This document shows, piece by piece, positions 1 through 10,429 of a DNA stretch of 64,000 bases. The position numbers were made by a program, and so were the translations under genes. The notes beneath the pieces are model-generated. The model was not told the DNA's origin. It saw only the letters and a list, made by a program, of their open reading frames with translations, and searched no databases. Numbering within the stretch: the stretch's first letter is position 1; every line of letters begins with the position of its first letter. This DNA comes from Apoda limacodes (taxonomy: Eukaryota > Arthropoda > Insecta > Lepidoptera > Limacodidae), in the NCBI GenBank assembly GCA_946406115.1, contig OX291550.1:19940722-20004721 (forward strand), in the 5' to 3' direction.

Positions 1-850
1 GTAATTTCAAATAAACTAACACGTCATACCATTATACGGAATACGTGAAAACCAATTATCATTGTTAAAATATTTATTGTACCAGGCTACCGTAATGGTT
101 GTTAAACGACTGACTTAGGTAAGTCTCACGGGTGTTTTCAATATTATAAAAGTTCTAAGTAACTTAAACTTCCGCGGTTATACTCAACATTATAGAATTC
201 CCAATAACAGTAGCATAACTATTTCACTAAGGCAATAACATTAATAAGAAAAGAAAACCGTGGATAACAAAACAACTCCGATTTATCCTACATATGAATC
301 GTGCTACCATTTCTATATCACTTAACCACCAATCAGCGATTGTTTTAAAACGTCCTCCAATCAACTTTAGTTCCAAACAAACACCCAAACATAGTTAGTT
401 TTAAACCATTCAATCTCGCGCCGCAGGTTTAAAATTTGACGCAACTTTATTTTGTCTAGAGTCCGAATTCATAAATCGGGAGTAAGATTACTACCTACAT
501 TTAACAATTAATTCTATGTTGACGTTTATGATTTGTAAGTTCATAATTGAATATTGACGTGACAACGTCTTATAAATTGGTTTGCCGGGTGACACTTCAA
601 GAAACTGCGTTACGCTCCGCTCACGTTATGCGCTCACAATGAGAGCGAGTGAGAGGCACGCGCCCGCCTAAGAGCGAGAGAGACAGACATAAAATCATTG
701 TCACGTAAAACTTTCGCCCGTATACCGACTTTACAGGCAACCAGTTTTTTTACATTTGAGTCATTTTTACAAATAAAAATCTTCGCGCTAAAAGTTGAAT
801 AAACATTGTATTACAAAAATGTTAAGGCATAAATAAGGATTACAGCGCAT
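1..850. other. AT-rich intergenic stretch, no gene seen
   Basis: No credible coding region or repeat is recognised. The only compositional departure is at about 600-700, a short GC-richer patch with repeated GAGCGAGTGAGAG / GAGAGCGAG motifs, followed by ordinary AT-rich DNA up to the retrotransposon at 861. GAGA-like motifs occur in insect promoters, but there is no downstream host exon here to support a promoter. Confidence 0.5.
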
Positions 851-860
851 ACTTAACGCA

Positions 861-1870
861 CCACCGATAGGCAAGTGAGTCGAATCACTGAGAGACTCCA
901 ATCCGCTATCACCGCCCTAGGCGAATGGTTTCGGAAATGGAGAATCGAGGTGAATCCCGACAAAAGCTCTGCCGTCCTCTCCACCTTAGGCTGCCCTCCG
1001 CGGCCAACTCCCCTTTTTCTGTTCGGTCGTGCCATTCCCTGGCAAAATAAGACCAAATATCTCGGTGTGACCATGGATAGTCGTCTGAACTTCCACGCTC
1101 AAACCAAAATAGTCAGAGACCGAAATCTTTACACAACTTGCATCCGCCCCATACTAGCTTATGCTAGCGTAGTTTTTGCGCTGTCCAAGCGCAATCTCCA
1201 CCAACTTCAGACCCTCCAGAACCGTTTTCTCAGAGCGGCCTCTGGGGCCTCTTGGTACGTTCGCAATGCGGACCTACACAGAGACTTCGAACTCCCCACG
1301 ATTCCCCAATACTTTAAAGACTTGGCAGTCCGCTTTTTCGAGCGTACGCAAAATCACCCGAATCGATTAATTGTGCAATCCACGACGTATCATCCCCCCG
1401 ATCGACCCGGTCACGGTCGTAAAACTATAGTTAGGCGGCCTCGGCACGTACTAACGGCCCCAGATGACGATCTCGCTGTCCGGATAGCGAGATTAGTCTC
1501 TACGACCTCCCCGAATAGGGCCTCCCTCCAAACACGACGCCGACGTCCCCGGGTTCGTCGGCGCCCACAAGGATACACTAGGTATCAAAGAGTGCCGGGG
1601 CGCTTCTCGCCCCCACTCAATCGCAACCGTACCCGCGTAACGGGGAACTCCCCTCCTGGCGGTGACTCACCTTCGGGTTCGAGACTCACGCCGGTCGAAG
1701 GGACGCCCCCGAGAGCGACAACCCAAGCCGAGGCTTCCCCCGCGGGGAGCCCTTGAGCGTTGGGCGCTATTTGGGCTGAGGCTCCTTCAGAGTCTCGCCC
1801 CAAAAGCCCGGTGAAGCAGAAATGGCTGCAACAGCCAACTGCATAGTCAGCTCAGAAGAAAAAAAAAAAT
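861..1870 (+). mobile_element. 5'-truncated non-LTR retrotransposon with TSD
   Basis: A jockey-like non-LTR element that retains only the C-terminal part of its reverse transcriptase ORF and its 3' end. It is flanked by near-identical 10-bp direct repeats, ACTTAACGCA at 851-860 and ACTAAACGCA at 1871-1880 (9 of 10 match), and ends in an A-run (about 1858-1870). This is what target-primed insertion with 5' truncation leaves. Its last ~150 bp are repeated at 26041-26201. Both copies are on the plus strand and carry the CCAAGCCGAGGCT...CGGGGAGCCCTT signature. Confidence 0.85.
863..1756 (+). pseudogene. C-terminal fragment of jockey-like reverse transcriptase ORF
   Basis: The reading frame is open from the truncation point to a stop at about 1754-1756 (roughly 297 codons), so there is no genuine start codon. 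Residues read as the thumb/connection region after the RT catalytic core: a W..KWRIEVNPDKS block near residues 20-34, then TKYLGVTMDSRLNFH, then TCIRPILAYASVVFA, and LQTLQNRFLRAASGA. These blocks are typical of jockey-clade elements. Between LNFH and TCIRP the spacing is much shorter than usual for the family, so I infer an in-frame internal deletion of roughly 25-35 codons around 1110-1135. The C-terminal ~90 residues are rich in Pro, Arg and Ser. The catalytic YADD/FADD box lies upstream of the truncation and is absent, so the product cannot be an active polymerase. Clade assignment is by motif only. Confidence 0.75.
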
Positions 1871-1880
1871 ACTAAACGCA

Positions 1881-2767
1881 TGTTGAGTGACGAAATGTTT
1901 ATAATTATAAATAAATATTTAGTGCACACTTAAATTTCTTACACGAAATATGTGTTAAGGCATTTTCATGTAGTTCGCGGAAAAACTATTATATTAGCAA
2001 TGACTAAAGTAAATTACCACAGTGTAGTATATATATAGTCTGTGCTACTAGGGTCCGAAAAGCTACCTGATTAACATTGTTATAATAACGTATCTATTAG
2101 GAAAAACAAAACATAAGATAAAATTGTACTCCAAAAATATAGCTACAATGTAGTGTAAAATGTTTTTCCCCGTCTTGAATTGCCTCTGAGTCTCAAACTA
2201 CGTTTAGTGAACGTCAGAAATAATTTTCCTTGCGACTTCCCTGAGAAATATGATCGCTAAGCTTGCTGTTTTCATAGCAAGTTGTAAATTAAATGACTAT
2301 TCTCTTAAAAGCAGTGACATTATGTACTAAAATTATTTTTTTTAGTTTATCGTAACAGAAACTAAGATAATGATAGTTAAGTATTATTTAAAACACTTGC
2401 AACACTAAAAACATGCAATACATACAATTATTTAAAAAAGAAATCGTATTCAGCCCAGTACAGTTGGTACCTGTAATGGGACGAATACGTTTTTTTTTTA
2501 TAAAACAGACCTAATACATGATTGGTTATAATAAATATTTATACAAATAAAACGGCGAAATAGTTTAAGGATGTATGTTAAAAAAAATTCTTCCTTTAGC
2601 ATGATAACCTCCTGAAATTACTGTTGGCCATTGTAAAATTCCCAAGGCTACCTTCATCATCATCAATGACACCATATTATATTGTAATCAGAATTACACG
2701 AGGGCCGAAAGTTGCAAGTTTTACAAGTTTTAAAATATGAGTCTATTCCAGTTTTTGCATAGATAAA
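1881..2767. other. Intergenic, nothing recognised
   Basis: AT-rich sequence with short homopolymer runs and no coding signal or repeat that I recognise. Confidence 0.5.
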
Positions 2768-2900
2768 AACAAAGTGTGATGCAATGACAAATTGATATTG
2801 TGCAACTCCATATTTTACTGGCTTCTGGCTGCTGACGTAATTAATGGGCCACCGAAGGATGTACTCGGACTAACTATATTCGGTTCACAGAATAAATAAT
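2768..2900 (+). repeat. Interspersed repeat family A, copy 1
   Basis: About 130 bp sharing an ordered set of blocks with 11715-11880 and 13244-13385: ATTGATATTG, CTCCATATTTTACTG, GCTGCTGACGTAATTAATG, GCCACCGAAG and GTACTCGGAC. All three copies are on the plus strand. No coding potential and no obvious terminal inverted repeats. The family is not one I can name. Confidence 0.65.
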
Positions 2901-3700
2901 AAAACAGAGTGTGCTGTGAGCTTGGTTAACTTACTAAAGTTTTAAAGTAACTAAAAGGTAAAGCTTTAGTCTTATATAACTGTATAATATTGACATCAAA
3001 TATCGCTTTGAAAATACAGCTTTCAAGAGTCTTTCCTTCATCGAAATACAAACACACTCTACTTAAGCAATCTTTTGAAAATGTATTTTATTTTATGTAT
3101 TTTCGAATTTCATTCAATTGCGTAGTTTGAATTGTGTCAAAAACGATTTTTATTGATAAAATGCTTTTTGTGGTTAAAAATTTACGTCTATCAAGTTTCG
3201 TATTTTCAGACTTATAAATGTACTTAAAATGCCATACTTTGTTGTTGCGTGCACAAAAAGAGAGACGTTCCTCGGATTGTCTTAACTTTAAAGTATTAGT
3301 TATCGATTTTGCAAATAACATCAATCGAAAAAATAGTTACTTTATAAATTTGTAATATTGGATTTACGCTTTATTATCATATGTATAGGTATATATAGAT
3401 GCATGTTGGCTTTTTTTTTAGTATTCCCCCCATTGCGTTGAATCTTTGGTGAGTTTTTGTGCCCACGGCCGCCAGGAAGGGCTGAATCATTTAATTAAGA
3501 ACGGAAAGGAGAGACAGGAAATAGAAGTATAGAGGAAGAAGAGGATATTTTATGTTTTAATTAAAAATATATTCAAACATTTATAATAATAGCAACAATC
3601 AATTATCAACATCGTCCTAACACTAGGCCTGTTACTTTGACAGCTATCGCAGAACTCAAGCTATATTTTACAAGGTATAGGTACATACAAAACCATGTGC
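2901..3700. other. Intergenic, nothing firm
   Basis: No gene is recognised. A short GC-richer patch at about 3420-3540 (CCCACGGCCGCCAGGAAGG, then a purine-rich GAAGAGGAAG run) may be a fragment of an unrecognised repeat. Confidence 0.4.
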
Positions 3701-3703
3701 AGT

Positions 3704-3827
3704 ACAGTGCAACAAACTTTTTTGACCCGATGAACGGTCGCTAGTGTCGTTGAAGTTCACACCATTTTAATATGGTAACTATAGTTTTGATTTCTGACCA
3801 CTAGGTCAGAAAAATTTGTTGCTGTAA
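3704..3827. mobile_element. Short MITE, family B, copy 1
   Basis: Terminal inverted repeats: the left end reads ACAGTGCAACAAACTTTT (from 3704) followed by TTGACC, and the right end (3804-3825) is its near-complement, GGTCAGAAAAATTTGTTGC followed by TGT. Total length is about 120 bp with no ORF. Related ends occur at 3908 and at 24535-24650. Confidence 0.7.
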
Positions 3828-3904
3828 CGGTTTTCTTAAAAAAAAAAGTGTACACGCCAGCTACAAATACTTTTGTAATGTTCATATAAATTACTTCTGA
3901 TGGA

Positions 3905-3950
3905 AAAACATAGTGCTACAAACTTTTCTGACCCGGTGGTCAAAAAAAAA
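3905..3950. mobile_element. Half-element of MITE family B
   Basis: ATAGTGCTACAAACTTTTCT followed by GACCCGG matches the left terminus of MITE family B, about 100 bp downstream of copy 1. A matching right terminus was not found, so this is a solo end or a truncated copy. Confidence 0.5.
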
Positions 3951-4388
3951 AGCCTATCGCCATGTTACACACACAATAATAGTCGCCATATTGAAATGTT
4001 GTAAAACTCTTAGTCTAGGAACACACTGTATTATTGTTCCATGTGACGCAAACAGTCTTACCTGACCTGCAGGTCTAGAGAGGGGGTAAAAATTGTAATC
4101 ATTTTGTCGAAGAACACCATGGCTTCCTTCGAAGAGTTCGGAAACCTCAGTAGACTTCGCGGAAAAGTAATCGCAATTTAAAATAATTTTTTTTACGAGA
4201 AATTTTTAATTTAAGCAAGTATTTAGCAATTTACAGAAAGAGTAAAGTTTTGTTATACATATAACGTGTCGTATATCATCCATAACTTATTGATTATTTA
4301 TTGCTCTTACCAAATTAAGCGAAAACTAACCAGGGTTGACACTTATTTCCATGTTTAAGTCCAAAAATTTGAAACTCAAAATATTAAA

Positions 4389-4407
4389 AATAATAATAAT
4401 AATAATC
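4389..4407. repeat. Short (AAT)n microsatellite
   Basis: Six consecutive AAT-type trinucleotides in otherwise plain AT-rich DNA. The surrounding 3960-4530 shows nothing else. Confidence 0.7.
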
Positions 4408-4725
4408 GTTACACAAACGATGACTAACATAATGTCGAAATATCTGTGAAATATATTTTAATTATTTAATTTAATTTTAATATAGATAAGGTTATACTTG
4501 TTTCAAGTTCCAATTCTAATACAGTTTTAATTTAGTCGCATCGGCACATTGCGGTTTCAGAGAAACTTCCTCCCGCGAACACTTGGGTTGTGGAATGAGC
4601 TCCCTGCCAAGGTTTTCTCTAAGGACTACAGTATCGGGTTCTTCAAGAAAGAAGTAATCAGATTTTTTAAGGATCGTCAACGCGCGAGTTAATACCCTTG
4701 GTGTTGCAAGCGTCCATAGGCTATG

Positions 4726-6246
4726 GCAGTTAAAGCCAAAGTAAACAGTTTGGCTTTATGAAAGGCCGTTCCACAACCGATGCAGGAGTGGCACTATTAA
4801 AAAATATATACAACGCCTGGGAGGATTCGCATGATGCCCTTGGAGTGTTTTGTGATTTATATAAGGCATTTGACTGTGTTCAACATGAAAATCTCATCAG
4901 GAAGCTACATCACTATGGTATTAGAGGCAAAGCTCTCGACCTTTTGACATCCTATATGAGTAGGAGAGTACAGAAAATAGATGCCAACGGTGAAAGATCT
5001 CCGGGATCAGCAGTCACTATGGGAGTCCCTCAGGGCTCAATTTTAGGTCCTTTTCTATTTCTTATTTACATTAATGATCTCCCATATCATGTAAAAAACC
5101 ATGACATTGTCTTATTTGCTGATGACACTTCTTTGCTTTTTAAAGTTAAGAGACGACAGACATGTTATAATGAATTAAATAATGTCCTTTCTAAAATTGA
5201 AAATTGGTTTAACGCTAATAAATAATTTGTTACTTAATGAAAAACAAACCAAATGTGTTAAAATAACATTACCAAATGTTAGTCAGAGACAGACATGTAT
5301 TAATATTAATGGCGAGCAATTAGAACTTGTTAATTCAACAGTCTTTCTTTGCATAACGCTGGACTCCAAACTTCAATGGGGTCCTCATATTCATAACATA
5401 GCCAAAAAACTTAGCTCTGCTGTGTATGCGATCAAGAAAATAAGACAATTGACCGATGTCGACACTGCAAAAATAGTATATTTTAGCTATTTCCATAGTT
5501 TAATGACATATAGTATCCTATTGTGGGGTAGCGCTGCTGATGTAAATACAATATTTTTCTTACAAAAAAGGGAAATTCGTGCTATTTATAAATTAGGATC
5601 TAGGATATCTCTGAGGGATAGGTTTAGGGAAGTAAAAATTTTAACTTTAGCGTCGCAGTACATATATGAAAATCTTTTATATGTACATAAAAATATCAAT
5701 AGTTTCAGCAAGAAAAGTGACGTTCACAAAGTTAATACTAGAAGTAACAATAAGCTGTTGGTGCATGATACACGTCTACACAAAATAAGTAACTCTTTTA
5801 TGGGGCAATGTATACACTTTTACAACAAAGTTCTCAATAAAATTCAAAATCTATCAATAAGTAAATTTAAATCTTTTATCAAGCAGGTACTTTGTAAAAA
5901 GGCATACTACAATATTTCAGACTATGTAAATGATAAAAATCCTTGGGACTGAAGATGCTCAATTACAGGATGCATAGGTAAACCAAATTAAAATGGAAAT
6001 AACATAAAATTGTACTGCTAAATTTTTTTTATTTAAAACATTAATTGTATTTTTAGTTTATTTGTATTATTGATAGTGTTTTTAAAAGAGTAACTATCGA
6101 GTTTCTTGCCGGATTCTTCTCGGTAGAAATCAACAACATTGTGAACCAGCGGGAAGGTGGAAGGGTTTAAAAAATAATATTTCATAACTTTGACGATTCA
6201 AAAGTGATTGTAAAATCCTTATTTGAATAAACCATTTTGACTTTGA
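4726..6246 (+). mobile_element. 5'-truncated jockey-like retrotransposon, nested
   Basis: Contains the reverse transcriptase from just before its QFGFMKGRST block to the ORF end, then a ~290-bp 3' UTR with the lepidopteran jockey-like signature TTTCTTGCCGGATTCTTCTC (about 6101) and a terminus TTGAATAAACC...TTTTGACTTTGA. It is inserted in the non-LTR fragment described at 4530-6310, with a 5-bp TSD CTATG. The 5' truncation is within the ORF, as usual for incomplete target-primed reverse transcription. Confidence 0.85.
4737..5952 (+). pseudogene. Jockey-like reverse transcriptase, one frameshift
   Basis: Reverse transcriptase of a non-LTR retrotransposon. The first frame (to 5225) has the conserved RT order: QFGFMKGRST, then VFCDLYKAFDCVQHENLI (the palm Asp of the D-x-x-KAFD block), [20 protein letters not shown], and the catalytic FADDTSLLF at about 5117-5143, all intact. 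At about 5215-5225 a 1-nt indel moves the frame, and the protein continues at once in the second frame (NNLLLNEKQTKCVK) through LDSKLQWGPHI and the C-terminal connection region to a stop at 5950-5952. Apart from the missing N-terminus (endonuclease) and that single shift, the ORF is open, so this copy is relatively young. It cannot be autonomous, because the endonuclease domain and ORF1 are gone. Confidence 0.85.
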
Positions 6247-6319
6247 CTATGACGACCGCTTGCCATCAGGTGGACCGTAAGCTTGTTTGCCACCTTAGTG
6301 GTATAAAAGTTCCGCAGCA

Positions 6320-6705
6320 AGTTTTAACTCGATCTCTATCAGTACCAAATTGCAATGGGATAATCGGTGTTAAATCTGTCATTATGTACTAGCTTACTTT
6401 ATACTTATATTTGTAACTTCAAATATTATGGAGATTCCTCGATTTTAGTGTAAACATCGGTGTCGCGATACAAGCGTTTTAGTAAGGATTGGTGTCATAA
6501 CACCAACAAAGACGTTGATACCCGAACAGGCCCTAGATATTCAACATGGCGTCATTATAAATTAAAAATTAAATTGACAGATCTCAGATAAGTCTGTGAG
6601 TCTGTACGTTTATATAGGTATTTAAAACCACTCGGTATCTACAACCATTATTAAGTTATGTTGAAATTACCTATTTTGTGGTCCTACCACGTATATTTGG
6701 TTCTC
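6320..6705. other. Intergenic, nothing recognised
   Basis: AT-rich, no coding signal. Confidence 0.5.
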
Positions 6706-6711
6706 AATACT

Positions 6712-6960
6712 AAAAAAAGTCGGCCAAGTGCGAGTCGGACTCGCGCACGAAGGGTTCCGTACCATTATCCATAATAATGGCAAAAAAATCATGTTTGTTT
6801 TATGGGAGCCCTCCTTAAATATTTGTTTTATTTTAATTTTATTATTTATTTTTAAACTGACTATATAACTAAATATTCTGTGCATATTTTAAGCGTCTAC
6901 CTGCTGACCATTATTTTTTCACAGCTGGCTAGGAAATGGGTCGAAATTCTTTTTGAGTCC
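6712..6960 (+). repeat. Repeat family D (GGCCAAGTGCGAGTCGG), partial copy
   Basis: Starts with AAAGTCGGCCAAGTGCGAGT and continues with GGGTTCCGTACCATTATC, GTTTTATGGGAGCCCTCC and ACTATATAACTAAATATTCT. The order is the same as in the longest copy at 43107-43547. The 3' half with the GGTACGGAACCCT end is missing. This family is widespread in lepidopteran genomes; I do not assign a name. Confidence 0.8.
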
Positions 6961-8930
6961 TATAAAAACGTCCCTTGTACATTTTAACGCATAATTTGTT
7001 ACCCTTTCGGATAATCTTCAAAAAAAATATTATTTTCTAATTCAGAATGACATACGCATACCCGAATTATGATTTTTATCAAAATATTTGGGTTAAAAAA
7101 ATTAATTGTTTGGTAACGCAGTGGACGTTATTTTTGAGGGGTCATTGGGACTGGTAACGCAGTGGTAACTTGAGTACCAAATGAGACTTTTTTGTGAAAA
7201 AACCTGGGGGGGGTAGGGAAATTCTTAATAAACATTGAGATCCGGTTGAGAACTAATTTAAAACTCTAGGAAAATATTTCGAGTCATCTACAATTTTGTA
7301 AATATGTTTATAAGCTTTCATCTCTATTTTAGGTACTAAAAAGAATTTAAGCCCAAATACGCTGTCTAGTTCTCTATGTCCATGGATAGATCCTTATTAT
7401 AAAAGGAGACAGTAGATTGGTAGAACCAATCTCGCCGTAGCTTATAATTGCCAGTATGTGAAAGTACCAAAAAGGAATTGCTTTGTTATGTATTTATATA
7501 TTGCTGTACTGCAATGTTATTTAAAGACTCAATTTTATTATGTACCAACAAAATTGAAAGAAAACTTCAGCACCATCCCCGGAGACGTTTCGTTTGAGCT
7601 CGAAAACAAACAAGTTACAGTACACTGTGCAGTTGCAAAGTCCTGTGCAGTATCAAGTGAAGCGAATATTACCTTTGTACAGTACAGTGTAATTTTATTT
7701 GGAACGATCAAGTTTATCTAACGTTTGGAAACTGATGTTTTTCTCTCATATGTAACTGATTGATTTGTTTATTTAATACGATGTTATTAAAATAGGTCCG
7801 AAAGGTGTGTGTGTATGAAGATTAGCTATTTTTGCTCCTCGATAATTCAAAAACCAATGGACCAATTTGTCTTGTGAACTTATCAATCGTTACGCCACGT
7901 CAGGATTTAGATCTTAAAAGATTTTGAGCAAAATCAGTCCAGCGGTTTGATTTTTATCACTAAAATACGGATTTTTTTTAAAGGTAAAAAATATTCTCAA
8001 GAGAAGTTACTCGTGCGATACTTGCAACCGATCAATTTTTTGTAAAACCTACCCAAAGGACTTTAAAGTCGTTAACAAGTTTAAAGCTTATTTCATGTGA
8101 ATTTGTTACTTTGGAAAATCAATAAAATAATTCTATAAAGTTGTCTTGCAAATGGCTTTAAATTGGATTACACCGACACTAAATAGTCTATGGATTTTAA
8201 ATACTTACAACATAGTCTATTGTTTTTATTTACATATGTTTCGGTTTTCTTTATTTTACTGACCGAGTGAGCGTTTTAGCATAGGCAAAAATGCTTATGT
8301 ATGTCTGTCCAGATGTTCTCCTCTACAAGTCGCATTCTTTAACTGATTTTCGTGAGCAGATTCAATGATTATATGTGTATTTTTTGTCGAGTCAGTTTTC
8401 GGAAAAAATATGGGGCGGAAATATGGGGATTAAAAAAATCTAATTGCTGCCATTCCGAAAAATGTTACAAAACTTTTTTGTTACAATTATTAAGACGCAA
8501 CTTATTCATCCGATAAACTTCAAGGTGTCGCGGGTGTAAGGGGGTGGTTAGTAATGAAAAAAAAACGCAAAACTCAGACATCTTACTTCAATACTTAAAA
8601 CTAAAAATGTTATAAATTAAACTAAAATTACAAAAAAGAAATGACTGCATACTAAGAGGCCCATTAAAAGAATATAAACTAATAACACAAAGATACATAG
8701 CGAAAAAAATAATGAATATAACCTACCTGAATTTGAAGGCAAAATTTCAAATAATGTATTCAAGAGATGATTACAGTCGAACGTGTGAAAACCATACCAA
8801 CCATAACAAGGACGCAATCAAACTCGAGCTACGTATACGGTTCAGCACTTCGGCGAGAATGTGTTGAATCCGAATGAATCATTTTATTATGTGGAAATGT
8901 TCATTTTCCTTATCGTTGGATATTTTTTCG
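6961..8930. other. Intergenic, no gene recognised
   Basis: Possible old repeat remnants lie at about 7795-7960 (GGTCCGAAAGGTGTGTGTGT ...) and 8260-8580 (GTATGTCTGTCCAGATGTTC ...). They resemble interspersed repeats in style but have no second copy in the window. The 87-codon open frame at 7458-7721 has no recognisable domain and I do not call it a gene. Confidence 0.4.
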
Positions 8931-9145
8931 TTTTCACGTTTGGTTTTTTTAAAATAAAAGCCAGCCAAGTGCGTAAATAGGGAGCCGTAGTCTGTGTCCC
9001 AGTTTAGTTATATTTTTTTTTTATTTTCATTAAAAACAAAGAAATTACATATGGGGGAGGAGGAGAAACTTTTCAGTTTATTCCCATGGACACCAGATCT
9101 GGACTGTGCATTTCCTAGCCAGATGTGAAAAAAATGGTCACAAAG

Positions 9146-9335
9146 TTTTTTTTTTATACCACTAAGGTGGCAAACAAGCTTGCGGTTCGCTTGATGGTAA
9201 GCGGCCTCTATCTTAAAGAATCCCATACTCATAGCTCATTCCACAACCTAAGCGTTCGCGGGAGGAAGTTTTTCTGAAACCGTACTGTAAGTGACCATTT
9301 AGGTTCTAAGGTATGGTGAAGCAAACCTGTGGTCT
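9146..9335 (-). mobile_element. Family C non-LTR 3' fragment
   Basis: Read on the minus strand it shows AAACTTCCTCCCGCGAACGC, TTGTGGAATGAGCT, and then the 3' UTR GCCACCTTAGTGGTATAAAA. Part of the ORF end between the two is deleted, compared with the copy at 54480-54738. The 3' terminus faces low coordinates. Confidence 0.75.
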
Positions 9336-9442
9336 CTTGTCTCTCTAACTTGGTGGACGTTAATAGAAATAGAAAAGAGATTAAAGCTTTGCTTTATCTC
9401 TTGAATAGTGTAGCCAATTTTGTAAGGCTGTTGCGCAGTCAA

Positions 9443-9565
9443 TATCAAATCAAAATCAAAATCAAAACAATATTTATTCAAATAGGTTACTAAGAACACT
9501 TTTGAATACAATGTAAACAATGTTAATTTCTGCCAAAAAGAGCTGGCAAGAAGTTCTATTTAGAG
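9443..9565 (-). mobile_element. Jockey-like 3' end
   Basis: On the minus strand: CTTGCCAGCTCTTTTTGGCA, AACATTGTTTACATTGTATT, TATTTGAATAAATATTG and a TTTTGATTTTGA tail. The same string of blocks recurs on the plus strand at 60315-60435. It is a 5'-truncated remnant of one jockey-like family, distinct from the element at 4726-6246. Confidence 0.75.
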
Positions 9566-9725
9566 TAATAATACAAAACTTTGATAATTAGCTAAAGAGT
9601 ATACAATATGTACTGAAACACATTTTAGGTAATAAAAATAATTAAGTAAGCTGCTAAAAACAAAGTCAAACATGTCAATTATAATTTTTTTGTTTTTATG
9701 TAGCATACCATAAAACAGATTACAG

Positions 9726-9898
9726 CGGGTCGATTCCGTAAAAAGATTGCTCACCTTTTTTTAAAGAAATACGATATACACTGCAGTTTCGCGACAATCG
9801 ATGAATTTCATACGGAATTTCAAATGCGCAGTGTATGTCTTATTTCTATGGATTTCAAACGAGAATTGTTAGCAATCAGTTTACGGAATCGAGCCCCA
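9726..9898. mobile_element. Palindromic MITE, family E
   Basis: Terminal inverted repeats begin GGGTCGATTCCGTAAA (from 9727) and end with its near complement TTTACGGAATCGAGCCCC (to 9897). The similarity continues inward (ATTGCTCACC against AGCAATC; ATACACTGCAG against GCGCAGTGTAT), so the whole ~170 bp can fold into one imperfect hairpin. No ORF. It lies directly upstream of the foldback-type arm at 10035. Confidence 0.75.
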
Positions 9899-10034
9899 GA
9901 ACTGAATGTCTATGATTATTTCATGAACAAGATTACATTAAGTAAAATCTATTAAAAGCGTTAAAATAAATACAATAGATCTTTTTAATGACAGTCTACT
10001 CAATGAGTTTTATCCCCCCACCCAAACCTGACTT

Positions 10035-10395
10035 ACTTCTAGGGTTCCGAACCACAAAAGAAAAAAAGGAACCCTTATAGGATCACTTTCTTTTCCGAAT
10101 GTCTGTCAGTCTGTCAAGAGCCTTTTTCTCAGGAACGCGTAAATGTATCAAGTTGAAATTAATGTCTAATAATAAGGTCAACAGTCCCTTGAAGCTGTAA
10201 AAATTAAGCTTTTAAGTCAACGCAATAAAAAAATACGTCCGCAATACGGCCATTTTTGTCACATATTTTGAGAATCACAAATAAATCAAAACCTACTTTT
10301 TACTTCCCATTTTCCTAGAATCATGAGATTTCACACGAAGTAAGTAACAACACAAATACAGAAAAAAACCAAAAAGCGAAACCTGTAGTTATAAC
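10035..10395 (+). mobile_element. Left arm of an AGGGTTCCG foldback-like element
   Basis: Starts TAGGGTTCCGAACC, then GGAACCCTTATAGGATCACT and a CTGTC-rich run. The sequence at 11375-11465, when reverse-complemented, starts ATTAGGGTTCCGTACC, then GAAACCCTTATAGGCTCACA and a CTGTCTGTC run. The two arms are therefore inverted relative to each other. A reverse-strand RT fragment lies between them. Confidence 0.65.
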
Positions 10396-10429
10396 ACATA
10401 AAAAAAAAGGTTTGTTTTTTTTGTTTTGT

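Larger units (their letters stand above)
4530..6310 (+). mobile_element. Non-LTR family C 3' end, split by a later insertion
   Basis: 4530-4725 encodes the C-terminal end of a reverse transcriptase of repeat family C (FLPRTLGLWNELPAK is visible in other copies) and the start of its 3' UTR (GTTGCAAGCGTCCATAGGCT). The UTR resumes after the jockey-like insertion at 6247-6310 (GACCGCTTGCCATCAGGTGG ... TTAGTGGTATAAAA). Comparison with uninterrupted copies at 30145-30240 and 54480-54738 shows that the two halves join directly, with CTATG duplicated at 4721-4725 and 6247-6251. Confidence 0.8.

Noticed and set aside
7458..7721. 87-codon ORF as a small secreted protein gene
   Set aside because: The N-terminus is hydrophobic by AT-rich composition, no domain or cleavage context is recognisable, and there are no flanking exons.
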